A stretch of DNA of 55,275 nt from Bacteroidota bacterium (lineage in GTDB: Bacteria; Bacteroidota; Bacteroidia; Chitinophagales; Chitinophagaceae): assembly GCA_013286425.1 (NCBI GenBank), contig JABDFS010000007.1, positions 173 through 55,447 of the forward strand. The letters are read 5' to 3'. The position numbers and the translations under genes are program-made. Below the pieces are notes generated by a model. The model was not told the DNA's origin, did no database searches, and worked only from the letters and a program-made list of their open reading frames with translations. Positions within the stretch are counted from its first letter, which is position 1. Each line of letters opens with the position of its first letter. This document shows positions 1-7,666 of this stretch, in pieces.

Positions 1-337
1 TCTCGCCCACTACCAGCACATGGCCAAAATTCCATGACGCCATTGACACGTTTTTGAAATCGCTTCCGTATTTGCTGCGCAGTTCATCTCCAATAGGCAT
101 ACAAACGGCCTTGCCCGTTCCGGCAACACTATCATGATCATTGTAAAAACTGGTCATTACCTGTGCCAGTTCTTTATGGTTGGTGTGATAATTATCATAG
201 GTAAGTTCATCCCATATCCATAAACCTATAAGCAGGGCTACGGCCATTCCTGTGGCAAGGCCAAGTATGTTTATTATGGAATAAACTTTATTCTTGAGAA
301 GATTACGCCATGCAATCTTGAAATAATTTTTTATCAT
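1..337 (-). CDS. ABC transporter permease, FtsX/MacB-like (5' part only)
   Basis: The N-terminal 112 residues of a minus-strand gene run off the left edge of the window. The protein begins MIKNYFKIAWRNLLKNK, followed by one hydrophobic segment (about residues 20-42) and a motif of the type WDELTYDNYH. This is the usual start of the Bacteroidota MacB/FtsX-type permease family, and it is clearly paralogous to the complete permease at 913-3303, which starts MLQNYFKTAWRNITRNK. Such proteins couple ATP hydrolysis by a separate ATPase to periplasmic mechanics or export; no ATPase gene is visible here. The ATG at 335-337 is the only good start. A sigma-54-like element lies 69 bp upstream. The substrate is unknown. 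Confidence 0.88.
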   Translation of the reverse strand, partial: MIKNYFKIAWRNLLKNKVYSIINILGLATGMAVALLIGLWIWDELTYDNYHTNHKELAQVMTSFYNDHDSVAGTGKAVCMPIGDELRSKYGSDFKNVSMASWNFGHVLVVGE

Positions 338-912
338 ACAAAGTGTTTCAGTTTAATATTTTGTTGCAAACCCGCCCTAAAGAAAATAAGAATCATCTTG
401 AATTTTCAACGGTTGTGCCAATGTTGAAACGCTTTGCACATAAGGGTTTTAGCGAATACCGCGGGCCGGTACTGTACGAAAACGGACGTTTTTTGTTCGC
501 AGCCGCACATTAAGTAATATGTACGTTTTATGAAGAATAACCAGCGCATGAGTGTCAGGCTATTCATCTTTTAGCTGCCAATGACGTTTTGAAGCTTAGA
601 ACGGTCTGACGGCTGGAGCCGTCTGACCGATAGCCGCGTCACTTCTCTTTTGGTTGCGGGGCAACCGTATGCTTTCTCCGGAGGAGCTATGTGTTTATAG
701 TTATATGCATTAATATCTATTATAGGCTCCATCGGAGCCTCGTGAAATTTTTACAGATGCAGCTCTTAATGGAGCTGAACTATCTTCGATCAAATCTTTC
801 TATAAACACCTTGCTCTTACAGAGCATGAAGTTTATTGCATAAGGCAACGTTCATTGCAACTTAATGCATCTTAACTTAAAGCTATGCACAATAAAGCGA
901 GACTTGTTTTGC
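338..912. other. Intergenic region with hairpin-forming repeats
   Basis: No convincing gene in 575 bases between two co-directional permease genes. It holds a sigma-54-like element (406-420). It also holds a strong imperfect hairpin at 603-628, with 11-nt arms GGTCTGACGGC / GCCGTCTGACC, one internal mismatch and a 4-nt loop. A short perfect inverted repeat lies at 725-739 (GGCTCC-ATC-GGAGCC), with a related CTCCGGAG palindrome at 676-683. The repeats sit downstream of the 913-3303 gene on the minus strand, so one may end its transcript. They look like the dispersed palindromic repeats common between genes in this phylum (inference). Confidence 0.6.
406..420 (-). promoter_or_regulatory. Sigma-54-like -24/-12 element upstream of the partial permease
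   Basis: Read on the minus strand the site is TGGCACAACCGTTGA. It has the TGGCAC-N5-TTG spacing of an RpoN promoter, with A in place of the usual C at -12. The same element, in the same flanking context (ATTGGCAY...GTTGAAAATT), precedes the second permease at 3377-3391. The distance to the ATG at 337 leaves a leader of roughly 55-60 nt. Confidence 0.45.
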
Positions 913-3303
913 TTACTCATTCCGCAAACTTTCAACAGGATTAGCCAATGCTGTTTTTACAGATTGTATGCAAACAGTAATTAATGCAATCATAATAGCA
1001 ACAAAGCCAGGCAATAAAAACATCCACCATTCAATGTTTATGCGGTAAGCAAATTCCTGCAGCCATTCATTCATGGCAAACCATGAAATGGGTATAGCAA
1101 TAAGCGTTGCAAAAGCCACTAACTGTATAAAGTTTTTACCAAGCATTATAGTAACAGAAGTAACAGATGCACCTAAAACTTTTCTTATGCCTATTTCTTT
1201 TACACGCTGCGTGGTTGCAAAAATTACAAGTCCCAATAAGCCAAGGCATGCTATAACAAATGCCAGTATGGTAAACACAAATGATAACTGTTCCTGTTTT
1301 TGTTCTGCAGCATATTGCTTTGCAAATGCTTCATCTAAAAAAGTAAAATCGGCGGTATTATTGTTATCGAATTGCGCATACGTTTTTTTGAGATAAGCCA
1401 ATCCTTCTACTGTTTTGCCTTTTGCAATTTTCACATACAGGTTATCTTCTTCACCCGGGTTTGGAGGCATCATCATTACCATAGGTTCTATCTTATGTTG
1501 CAATGATGAAAAATGAAAATCTTTTACCACACCAGCAATGGTGCAATTTCTAACAGGCATTGATTTGTTAACCTGGTAATTCATTTTTTTACCAACCGCA
1601 TTGGTGTAACCAAGCTGCTGCATTAATGTTTCATTTATAATGATGGCACCAAATTGATCTGTTTGCATGTTGGTTGAAAAATTTCTGCCCTGTGCTAATT
1701 GAATGCCTGCTGTTTTCAAAAAATCTCCATCAACATATAACTGTTTTGCCATAGTTGATGATTGTGCAATAGCGCCATTCTTTTCAAAATAAAAATCATG
1801 TCCACCTAAATAATCACTGCCGATAGGATTACCTGCAATAGCTACGCCTTGTATTGCCGGGTTTTGCAGCAATGCATTTTTTAGTGCAGGGATTTCATTA
1901 CGCACTTTCATATCATCAATATGAAATGTAAGTACCTGCGCTTTATTAAAACCAAGGTCTTTATCATTCACATACTGCATCTGCCTGTAGATAATATATG
2001 AGCCGCTTATAAGAAACACGGCAATTACAAACTGGAATATAACAAGCGATTTACGGAACACCGCGTTTGTTTGCATCTTACCCAACTGGCCTTTCAATGA
2101 AGGGATCATTTTAAAACGTGAAAGAAACAATGCAGGATAACTTCCGCTTATAAATCCTGCGAGCAAAGCAAACAATGCTACAAAGGCGATTGTATTGAAC
2201 ATACCAAAACGCCATATATCTAAATTCTTTCCAGAAACCTGGTTGAAGAAAGGCATGCTTAATTTAACAAGCACACAGGCAATTGCTGCAGAGATAAGCG
2301 TGATAAGAATTGCTTCTGAAATAAATAAACCAACAAGATTATTGCGCGATGAACCTACTACTTTTCTTATACCGATTTCTTTTACACGAATGGCTGCGCG
2401 TGCAGTAGATAAATTCATGTAATTGATCAATGCGACAAGTAATATCAGGATAGCGATTGCAATGAAAATATATACACGGCTGATGTTGCTGTTGGTGCTT
2501 AATTCAAAATCCAGATTAGAATGCAGGTGAATGGAAGTAACAGGCTGCAACTCCATATGATAATCTTTAATGCCCATATCTTTCGCGATGGTTTGCATGC
2601 CAAAAGCATTCAGCTTTTTTGTAAAAGCATTTACATCCGTTCCTTTCTTCAACAGTATATATGTGTAGAGATAAAAGTTCTGCCAGCTTGTATTATCGAA
2701 CGGGCCATCAAATGAACGGATGCCACTGAACTGCAGGTGAGAATTCTGCGGCATATCTTTTATAACACCGGTAATTTTTACAGGCTCATCACCAAAATAT
2801 ATTGTTTGATTAAGTGCATCATCGGCATTACCTGCAATTTTTTTTGCAAAGCTTTCAGTAACAACAATTGAGTGCGGCTGGGTTAAAGCACCGGCATCGC
2901 CTGCTAAAAAACTGTAATCAAATATTTTGAAGAAAGAATTATCCGCAAAACAAATATCATCCTGCTTTATTGCTTTGTTATTGAACTTAACTACGCCGCC
3001 GCCTTCCACATCAATGCGCACCGCCTGTTCTGCTTCAGGAAATTTTTCAAGTATTGTTGTTGCAAGCAGCGGAGGATTCAGCGGCATGTTCAGGCTGCCT
3101 TCACTCCAGTTTGCATGTTGCGCAATGCGATAGATCCTGTCTGCATTGGTGAAGGAACGGTCGTAACTTAATTCATCGCTGACATATAAAGCAATAAGCC
3201 AGAAAGCTGCAAGCCCAATCGCAATACCTGCTATGTTTATAACAGCATATAATTTATTGCGGGTAATGTTTCTCCAGGCTGTTTTAAAATAGTTTTGTAG
3301 CAT
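913..3303 (-). CDS. ABC transporter permease, FtsX/MacB-like
   Basis: This 796-residue inner-membrane protein has the full architecture of the Bacteroidota MacB/FtsX-type permease family. An N-terminal transmembrane helix (about residues 20-42) is followed by a large periplasmic MacB-type core domain (about 50-280), a first FtsX module with three helices (about 280-400), another helix near 425, a second periplasmic domain, and a second FtsX module (about 675-790). The motif VKEIGIRKV(V/L)G occurs in both FtsX modules (near residues 309 and 705), a hallmark of an internal duplication. It would work with a separate MacB-like ATPase not encoded nearby. The neighbouring partial gene is a paralogue on the same strand. 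The substrate cannot be told from sequence; export of antimicrobial compounds or a role in envelope stress are family-level possibilities. Confidence 0.93.
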   Translation of the reverse strand: MLQNYFKTAWRNITRNKLYAVINIAGIAIGLAAFWLIALYVSDELSYDRSFTNADRIYRIAQHANWSEGSLNMPLNPPLLATTILEKFPEAEQAVRIDVEGGGVVKFNNKAIKQDDICFADNSFFKIFDYSFLAGDAGALTQPHSIVVTESFAKKIAGNADDALNQTIYFGDEPVKITGVIKDMPQNSHLQFSGIRSFDGPFDNTSWQNFYLYTYILLKKGTDVNAFTKKLNAFGMQTIAKDMGIKDYHMELQPVTSIHLHSNLDFELSTNSNISRVYIFIAIAILILLVALINYMNLSTARAAIRVKEIGIRKVVGSSRNNLVGLFISEAILITLISAAIACVLVKLSMPFFNQVSGKNLDIWRFGMFNTIAFVALFALLAGFISGSYPALFLSRFKMIPSLKGQLGKMQTNAVFRKSLVIFQFVIAVFLISGSYIIYRQMQYVNDKDLGFNKAQVLTFHIDDMKVRNEIPALKNALLQNPAIQGVAIAGNPIGSDYLGGHDFYFEKNGAIAQSSTMAKQLYVDGDFLKTAGIQLAQGRNFSTNMQTDQFGAIIINETLMQQLGYTNAVGKKMNYQVNKSMPVRNCTIAGVVKDFHFSSLQHKIEPMVMMMPPNPGEEDNLYVKIAKGKTVEGLAYLKKTYAQFDNNNTADFTFLDEAFAKQYAAEQKQEQLSFVFTILAFVIACLGLLGLVIFATTQRVKEIGIRKVLGASVTSVTIMLGKNFIQLVAFATLIAIPISWFAMNEWLQEFAYRINIEWWMFLLPGFVAIMIALITVCIQSVKTALANPVESLRNE

Positions 3304-3376
3304 AACTGTTTGTATGATTTGTTGATGTTGGATGTATTCGTCTCACATTTTGTTTTTCATGTGCAGTTATAAATTT

Positions 3377-3391
3377 TCAACCAATATGCCA
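3377..3391 (-). promoter_or_regulatory. Sigma-54-like -24/-12 element upstream of the complete permease
   Basis: On the minus strand the site reads TGGCATATTGGTTGA, a second TGGCAY-N5-TTGA match with the same flanks as 406-420. The ATG at 3303 lies 74 bp downstream. The variant A at -12 is present in both copies. Confidence 0.45.
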
Positions 3392-3514
3392 ATAACGAAA
3401 ACACTTTAATAATCAACAGGTTTTGCAAGATCATTCATGCTTCAATTGTTCGATAACGGACAATAAATATGCATGAACGAACATTAAAGGATATTATAGG
3501 CGTTTCCTGGTTAA

Positions 3515-3549
3515 AATACCTGTGAGGTTTTTGAAACCTCACAGGTATT
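3515..3549. terminator. Perfect 16-bp hairpin downstream of pepT
   Basis: The arms AATACCTGTGAGGTTT (3515-3530) and its exact complement (3534-3549) enclose a 3-nt loop. It lies just past the pepT stop on the minus strand and could stop that transcript, although there is no clean U-tract. The arm sequence also resembles a palindrome I recall as common between genes in Bacteroidota, so it may be a dispersed repeat used as a terminator. Confidence 0.6.
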
Positions 3550-3598
3550 ATTCAAACATGAGTGACCATCAAATAATATAAGATCAACACAATACAAT

Positions 3599-4849
3599 CT
3601 ATGCATTCTCTTCCCAAACCTGTACCAGGTTAACCAGCACTTCCACCGCTTTCTCCATGTCTTTCACACCAATCCATTCATGCCTGCTGTGAATAGCCTG
3701 CATGCCTGTGAAAAGATTAGGGCAGGGCAAACCCATAAAGCTTAAACGGCTGCCATCTGTGCCGCCGCGAATGGGTTCATTCACTGTTTTTAAACCGGCA
3801 CGTTTGTATGCCTGCTTTGCATACTCCACCACCTTTGGATGATTTTCCAGCACTTCTTTCATATTGCGGTATTGCTCCGTTACTTTAAATTCCATCGTTG
3901 CTTTTTTAGAAAACTTCCTTACAACTTTTTCAGCAATCGCCTGTAATTCTTCTTCATGTCTTTTTAATTCGAGTGTATTAAAATCACGCACAATAAAATC
4001 AACCGTTGCTCTTTCAGCGATACCATTTATGGCAACAGGATGCACAAAGCCTTTTCGCTTTGAAGTGGTTTCCGGGCTCCATTCTTCTTTTGGTAAAGCA
4101 TCAACAATGGCAGACACAATCTTAAGGGCATTTACTAACCTGTTTTTTGCATAACCCGGATGTGCGATCACTCCGTGAACAGTGATGCGCACGCCATCCG
4201 CACTGAATGTTTCATCTTCCAGTGTGCCTGCCTCTCCTCCATCCAAAGTATATGCATAATCTGCATGCAGTTGCTTCAGGTCTATTCTTGAAGTTCCCTT
4301 TCCTACTTCTTCATCAGGCGTGAACACAATTTTTATTTCGCCGTGCTTTACATTGTTATTTTTTGTAAGATAATTCGCCATATCCATTATTATAGAAACA
4401 CCGCTTTTATCATCTGCGCCTAACAGTGTTAAGCCGCTTGCTGTAATAATACCGCTGCCTTTATGCTCTTTTAAATAAGGATAATCTTTTTTTGATATTA
4501 CCTGTGTGGTATCATCGGGCAGCACAATATCTTTTCCATTATAATTTTCATGCAGTATAGGTTTAACGTTGGTGCCACTGCAATCGGGGGCAGTATCTAC
4601 GTGACTGCAAAAACAAATAACAGGAACATTTTTGTCTGTGTTAGAGGGGATGGTTGCATACACATAACCATATTCGTCTGCAAAAGCATCTTTAAGCCCG
4701 ATCGTTTTCAACTCCTTTGCAAGCAATTCACTTAACTGCTTTTGCTTTTCTGTAGTTGGATAAGTATCGCTTCCGGGATCGCTTTGCGTGTCTATCTGAA
4801 CATAACGCATAAATCTTTCCGCAACGGTGTGCGTATAACCTTGTATCAT
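3599..4849 (-). CDS. pepT: Peptidase T (tripeptide aminopeptidase)
   Basis: PepT is a cytoplasmic dinuclear-zinc aminopeptidase of family M20B that removes the N-terminal residue from tripeptides. The 416-residue length is typical (E. coli about 408). All metal and catalytic signatures are present: the HVD motif (His83, catalytic Asp85), the GADDKSG motif with bridging Asp146, the DEE motif with Glu180 and metal ligand Glu181, Asp203 in TLDGGEAG, and the C-terminal His387. The dimerisation (lid) domain occupies roughly residues 215-325, and the substrate-binding stretch RGGTDGSRLSFMGLPCPN lies near 362-380. The gene stands alone between a hairpin (3515-3549) and the 11-bp repeat element upstream at 4971-5072. 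Assignment is firm; peptide specificity is from the family. Confidence 0.96.
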   Translation of the reverse strand: MIQGYTHTVAERFMRYVQIDTQSDPGSDTYPTTEKQKQLSELLAKELKTIGLKDAFADEYGYVYATIPSNTDKNVPVICFCSHVDTAPDCSGTNVKPILHENYNGKDIVLPDDTTQVISKKDYPYLKEHKGSGIITASGLTLLGADDKSGVSIIMDMANYLTKNNNVKHGEIKIVFTPDEEVGKGTSRIDLKQLHADYAYTLDGGEAGTLEDETFSADGVRITVHGVIAHPGYAKNRLVNALKIVSAIVDALPKEEWSPETTSKRKGFVHPVAINGIAERATVDFIVRDFNTLELKRHEEELQAIAEKVVRKFSKKATMEFKVTEQYRNMKEVLENHPKVVEYAKQAYKRAGLKTVNEPIRGGTDGSRLSFMGLPCPNLFTGMQAIHSRHEWIGVKDMEKAVEVLVNLVQVWEENA

Positions 4850-4970
4850 CTTAAATTAATTATAAGGCAAATAAACAGCTATTCTGCCTATGGGAGTATT
4901 TTAAGTTCGGTTTGATTACTGTAAATGCACAGTAACAAGCATAACTTATCAACGGCCTGTTTGCATATAT

Positions 4971-5072
4971 ATTCGATATAATTTCGTTATTTCTTCGATG
5001 TTTCTTCGATCTGATTGATCGAAGTTATATCGAAGTTATATCGAAGAAATATCGAAGTTATATCGAAGAAAT
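4971..5072. repeat. Inverted array of 11-bp phased repeats (copy A)
   Basis: Five ATCGAAG cores start at 5018, 5029, 5040, 5051 and 5062, an exact 11-bp period (units ATCGAAGTTAT or ATCGAAGAAAT). The left side carries four reverse-oriented units starting at 4971, 4982, 4993 and 5004: two perfect CTTCGAT and two degenerate. A 7-nt centre (5011-5017) separates the arms, so the whole element can fold into one long hairpin or cruciform. It lies upstream of pepT. A second copy with the same design occurs at 53911-54012. Any open reading frame across this stretch is a by-product of the repeat. Confidence 0.9.
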
Positions 5073-5153
5073 GAATCTGCAGGCGCGAACGTGGATATGA
5101 AAAGTAACAGGCAGGGTTTGTTGGTAAGAATAGCGGAAGGATGAAAATAATAA

Positions 5154-5184
5154 GGGTTGACATTTTTCGAAAGAATGTCAACCC
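5154..5184. repeat. 11-bp inverted repeat
   Basis: The arms GGGTTGACATT (5154-5164) and AATGTCAACCC (5174-5184) are exact complements around a 9-nt loop that itself contains TTTCGAAA. The element lies in the gap downstream of the small minus-strand gene 5315-5680 and could serve as its terminator. It resembles dispersed palindromic repeats of this phylum. Apart from this and the 11-bp array, nothing else is visible between 4850 and 5314. Confidence 0.6.
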
Positions 5185-5314
5185 CTACATTAGTATGTGT
5201 GTTATTTCCGTCTCGTTTAAAACGGGAGGAATCTCATATTGGAAAGCTGTAGGTGAACAACAACAACAGGGCGGAAAGATTAGATTAAAAAATCTCGATT
5301 ACTTAATTTTTATA

Positions 5315-5680
5315 TTAGTAAGGGTAAATTTGAATATATTTCCCTGCGTCTTGCTTTCGAAAAATATACACAGTGTCATTTCCACTTATTTTACTTAGTG
5401 AATCACCAGCTTTCGCATTTGTTTGCAGATATCCTTCATCGCCTTCAAGAAGATGGGAAGAACCGTTTGTAAAAAGATATGTTGGTAAGTCGTGTTGCAT
5501 TTCATAATGAATGGTGTCTCTTATAACACCATTAAAGCTGGATTTCTTATACGCTTCTCTCCAGGCCTTTCTTCCTACATATTGGTCGTGTCCCCAGAAC
5601 ATTAGTCCTATAATTACAACTGAATAATTTATTATGTAAAATATTTTTTTATCAGAGGGTTTTTTGATTGCCATTGTCAC
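5315..5680 (-). CDS. Hypothetical protein with N-terminal membrane anchor
   Basis: This is a 121-residue protein I do not recognise. A short basic N-terminus (MTMAIKKPSDKK) is followed by one hydrophobic segment (about residues 13-31). A soluble tail rich in charged and polar residues follows, and would face the periplasm by the positive-inside rule. There are two possible starts, ATG at 5680 and ATG at 5674; the second is equally plausible. It stands alone between the repeat region and the divergent delta-60 gene. No catalytic motif is visible. Confidence 0.55.
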   Translation of the reverse strand: MTMAIKKPSDKKIFYIINYSVVIIGLMFWGHDQYVGRKAWREAYKKSSFNGVIRDTIHYEMQHDLPTYLFTNGSSHLLEGDEGYLQTNAKAGDSLSKISGNDTVYIFRKQDAGKYIQIYPY

Positions 5681-5809
5681 AGTTATGCGTAGTTACGAGT
5701 TATGTGAGTTGTCATTTTAAGCTTGTCCCAAGCACAAATATTACCGAATTATCTGAAATTGAAAAAAATTGTTGTGCCTCATAAATCAACACTTTTCTTT
5801 CGCTTTTTT

Positions 5810-5831
5810 GTATTGTCAGTGCCGACAATAC
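5810..5831. promoter_or_regulatory. 8-bp inverted repeat upstream of the first delta-60 gene
   Basis: GTATTGTC and GACAATAC are perfect complements around a 6-nt spacer, ending 66 bp before the ATG at 5898. It could be an operator for a dimeric regulator or a hairpin in the leader. No matching site is seen ahead of the second or third delta-60 gene. Confidence 0.4.
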
Positions 5832-5870
5832 GCAAATACAATTCTTCTCCATATAATGAATGAATAGCTT

Positions 5871-5967
5871 ATCTTCAAAACACCAAACTCTTTTACTATG
5901 AAACTAACCTTTACACTTATTATTTTATGTTTTTCTCTTGAATTGATGGCGCAAAAGGCGGGAACGC
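5871..5967 (+). repeat. 97-bp direct repeat, copy 1 (leader plus signal peptide)
   Basis: The stretch covers 27 bases of leader and the first 23 codons of the 5898 gene. It recurs at 7570-7666 with only three mismatches by eye. The identity includes untranslated bases, which points to recent tandem duplication or gene conversion rather than selection on protein alone. Confidence 0.9.
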
Positions 5968-7517
5968 CGGATACATCTTTTGCTGGTCAGGGCAAATTAT
6001 TATCAACTACTTCATTGGGATTACCTTATGCTGCACAATCTGTAGTTATAAAAAAAGATGGTGCCATACTCGTTGGAAGTGGAGAGGGTACAGCTTTTTT
6101 ATTAAAACAATTTTTAAACAATGGCATTCCTGATTCTTCTTTTGGGGTTGCAGGCGAAGCCAGAACAGTTTTTAAAAATTATTTAGATGCTTATACCACA
6201 TCTGTAAATATCACTAATGATAATAAAATAATTGCTGCAGGCACAGGTGGCGGCGGAATAGGTACGCATAATAGCGATATTTTACTTGCAAAGTATTTAG
6301 CAAATGGAAAGACGGATTCAAGTTTTGGAAAAAATGGTTCAGTAGCTATTGACCTCAAGTTAATTGAAGTTATAAATTGTATGAAAATAACAAACCAGGG
6401 AAAGATTTTAGTAGCGGGCTACTGTGCCGCAGGCGATGAAAAAAAGGATAATTGTTTTCTTGCACAATTTAACAACGATGGTTCTATAGATACAAATTTT
6501 GGTGATAGCGGAAAAGTTGTTACTGATGTTGGAGCATCTTATCAATCATATATTAATTCAATTGCAGTAGCGCCTGATGGAAGCATTGTTACTGCCGGCA
6601 GCGCTAAATACATACCCAATTCAAAGCAAGATCAAATTTTATTAGCAAAATATACTGTTGATGGAAAACTAGAAACTGATTTTGGCACAAATGGTTTGGT
6701 GTTTACAGATGTAGGCTCAGATGCAGATTATGGTTATGCTGTTGCTTTACAAAACGATAAGAAAATAGTTGTTGCGGGCGCAGCAAATTATCTCATCCAG
6801 GATTCAACTGCTATGGTAATTGTACGTTATAATAACGATGGCAGTCTTGATAAGTCTTTCAATAACACTGGCGCTTTACCTGTTTTTTTTGGAAATGATG
6901 ATGCGGGTGCAAGAGCATTATCATTACAACCTAATGGAGATTATATCATAGGTGGAGTTAAGTTTGTGGATTACACCTCACCACCTAATTATGCCGCTGA
7001 TGATTTTGCCCTTGCATCAGTTACAAAGGAGGGAAAGATTGATTCCTCATTTGGAACAAACGGAATCACCACTACTGATTTTTCAGAATTTGATGATGGG
7101 TGCGCTGCTCTTGCACTGCAACAAGATGGTAAAATCATTGCTGCGGGAGGTTCTACAGATGTTACTAATAGGATAACCTATATAACACTTGCCCGTTATA
7201 ATGGCTTTTTAACTCAAAAACAAATCATCGTTCAAAAGATCAAACACTATATACAAACGCACAATGCGCGGGCAACAACATTAAACAACGTTTCTGTGTA
7301 TCCTAATCCTGCACAGAGCATTTTGCATATACAAGGTTTATTATCCAATGCAAAACTTACGGTTGTTGATTTGAGTGGTAGAATAGCTGCGAGCAGTGAG
7401 CTACGAGCTGTGAGCGGCGTATACGATTTGAACATTGCTTCATTGCATGCAGGTAATTATTTGCTGAAGATTGAAACCAATGGAGAAGTGGTTACAAAGC
7501 AGTTTGTGAAAGAGTAG
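5898..7517 (+). CDS. Secreted delta-60 repeat protein with T9SS sorting domain (1 of 3)
   Basis: This 539-residue protein opens with a signal peptide cleaved after a motif ending LELMAQ. It then carries seven delta-60 repeats (TIGR02608 type), recognisable by the block D-(S/T)-x-F-G-x-x-G, for example KTDSSFGKNG and KIDSSFGTNG. Seven repeats suggest a seven-bladed beta-propeller. The last 75 or so residues form a type IX secretion C-terminal domain (Por secretion tail), starting VYPNPAQ and ending LLKIETNGEVVTKQFVKE. The protein should therefore cross the outer membrane by T9SS and be surface-attached or released. The function of delta-60 proteins is not established. The signal peptide is nearly identical to that of the next gene. 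A degenerate 7-bp repeat lies inside the tail (7384-7418). Confidence 0.93.
   Translation: MKLTFTLIILCFSLELMAQKAGTPDTSFAGQGKLLSTTSLGLPYAAQSVVIKKDGAILVGSGEGTAFLLKQFLNNGIPDSSFGVAGEARTVFKNYLDAYTTSVNITNDNKIIAAGTGGGGIGTHNSDILLAKYLANGKTDSSFGKNGSVAIDLKLIEVINCMKITNQGKILVAGYCAAGDEKKDNCFLAQFNNDGSIDTNFGDSGKVVTDVGASYQSYINSIAVAPDGSIVTAGSAKYIPNSKQDQILLAKYTVDGKLETDFGTNGLVFTDVGSDADYGYAVALQNDKKIVVAGAANYLIQDSTAMVIVRYNNDGSLDKSFNNTGALPVFFGNDDAGARALSLQPNGDYIIGGVKFVDYTSPPNYAADDFALASVTKEGKIDSSFGTNGITTTDFSEFDDGCAALALQQDGKIIAAGGSTDVTNRITYITLARYNGFLTQKQIIVQKIKHYIQTHNARATTLNNVSVYPNPAQSILHIQGLLSNAKLTVVDLSGRIAASSELRAVSGVYDLNIASLHAGNYLLKIETNGEVVTKQFVKE
7384..7418 (+). repeat. Five degenerate 7-bp repeats within the T9SS tail (gene 1)
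   Basis: The GAGC cores recur every 7 bp at 7391, 7398, 7405 and 7412, preceded by TAGCTGC at 7384. Seven is not a multiple of three, so each unit is read in a different frame. The equivalent place in both neighbouring paralogues holds a related array. Confidence 0.8.
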
Positions 7518-7569
7518 TCGGAAAGACGGCAAGTCAGTAAGTCCGAAAGAAATACCAGCAACAAACAGT

Positions 7570-7666
7570 ATCTTCAAAACACCAAACTCTTTTACTATGA
7601 AACTAACCTTTACACTTATTATCTTATGTTTTTCTCTTGAATTGATGGCGCAAAAAGCAGGAACGC
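7570..7666 (+). repeat. 97-bp direct repeat, copy 2 (leader plus signal peptide)
   Basis: Near-identical copy of 5871-5967, covering the leader and signal peptide of the second delta-60 gene. The three differences are at single bases within the coding part. Confidence 0.9.

Noticed and set aside
1..3303. Complete ABC transporter operon
   Set aside because: Two permeases are present but no ATPase or membrane-fusion protein is visible in the window.
4971..5072. CRISPR-like array
   Set aside because: Units are 11 bp with no unique spacers, arranged in opposed orientation, and no cas genes are present.
4987..5181. 64-residue open frame over the inverted array
   Set aside because: It is only a translation of the 11-bp repeat units.
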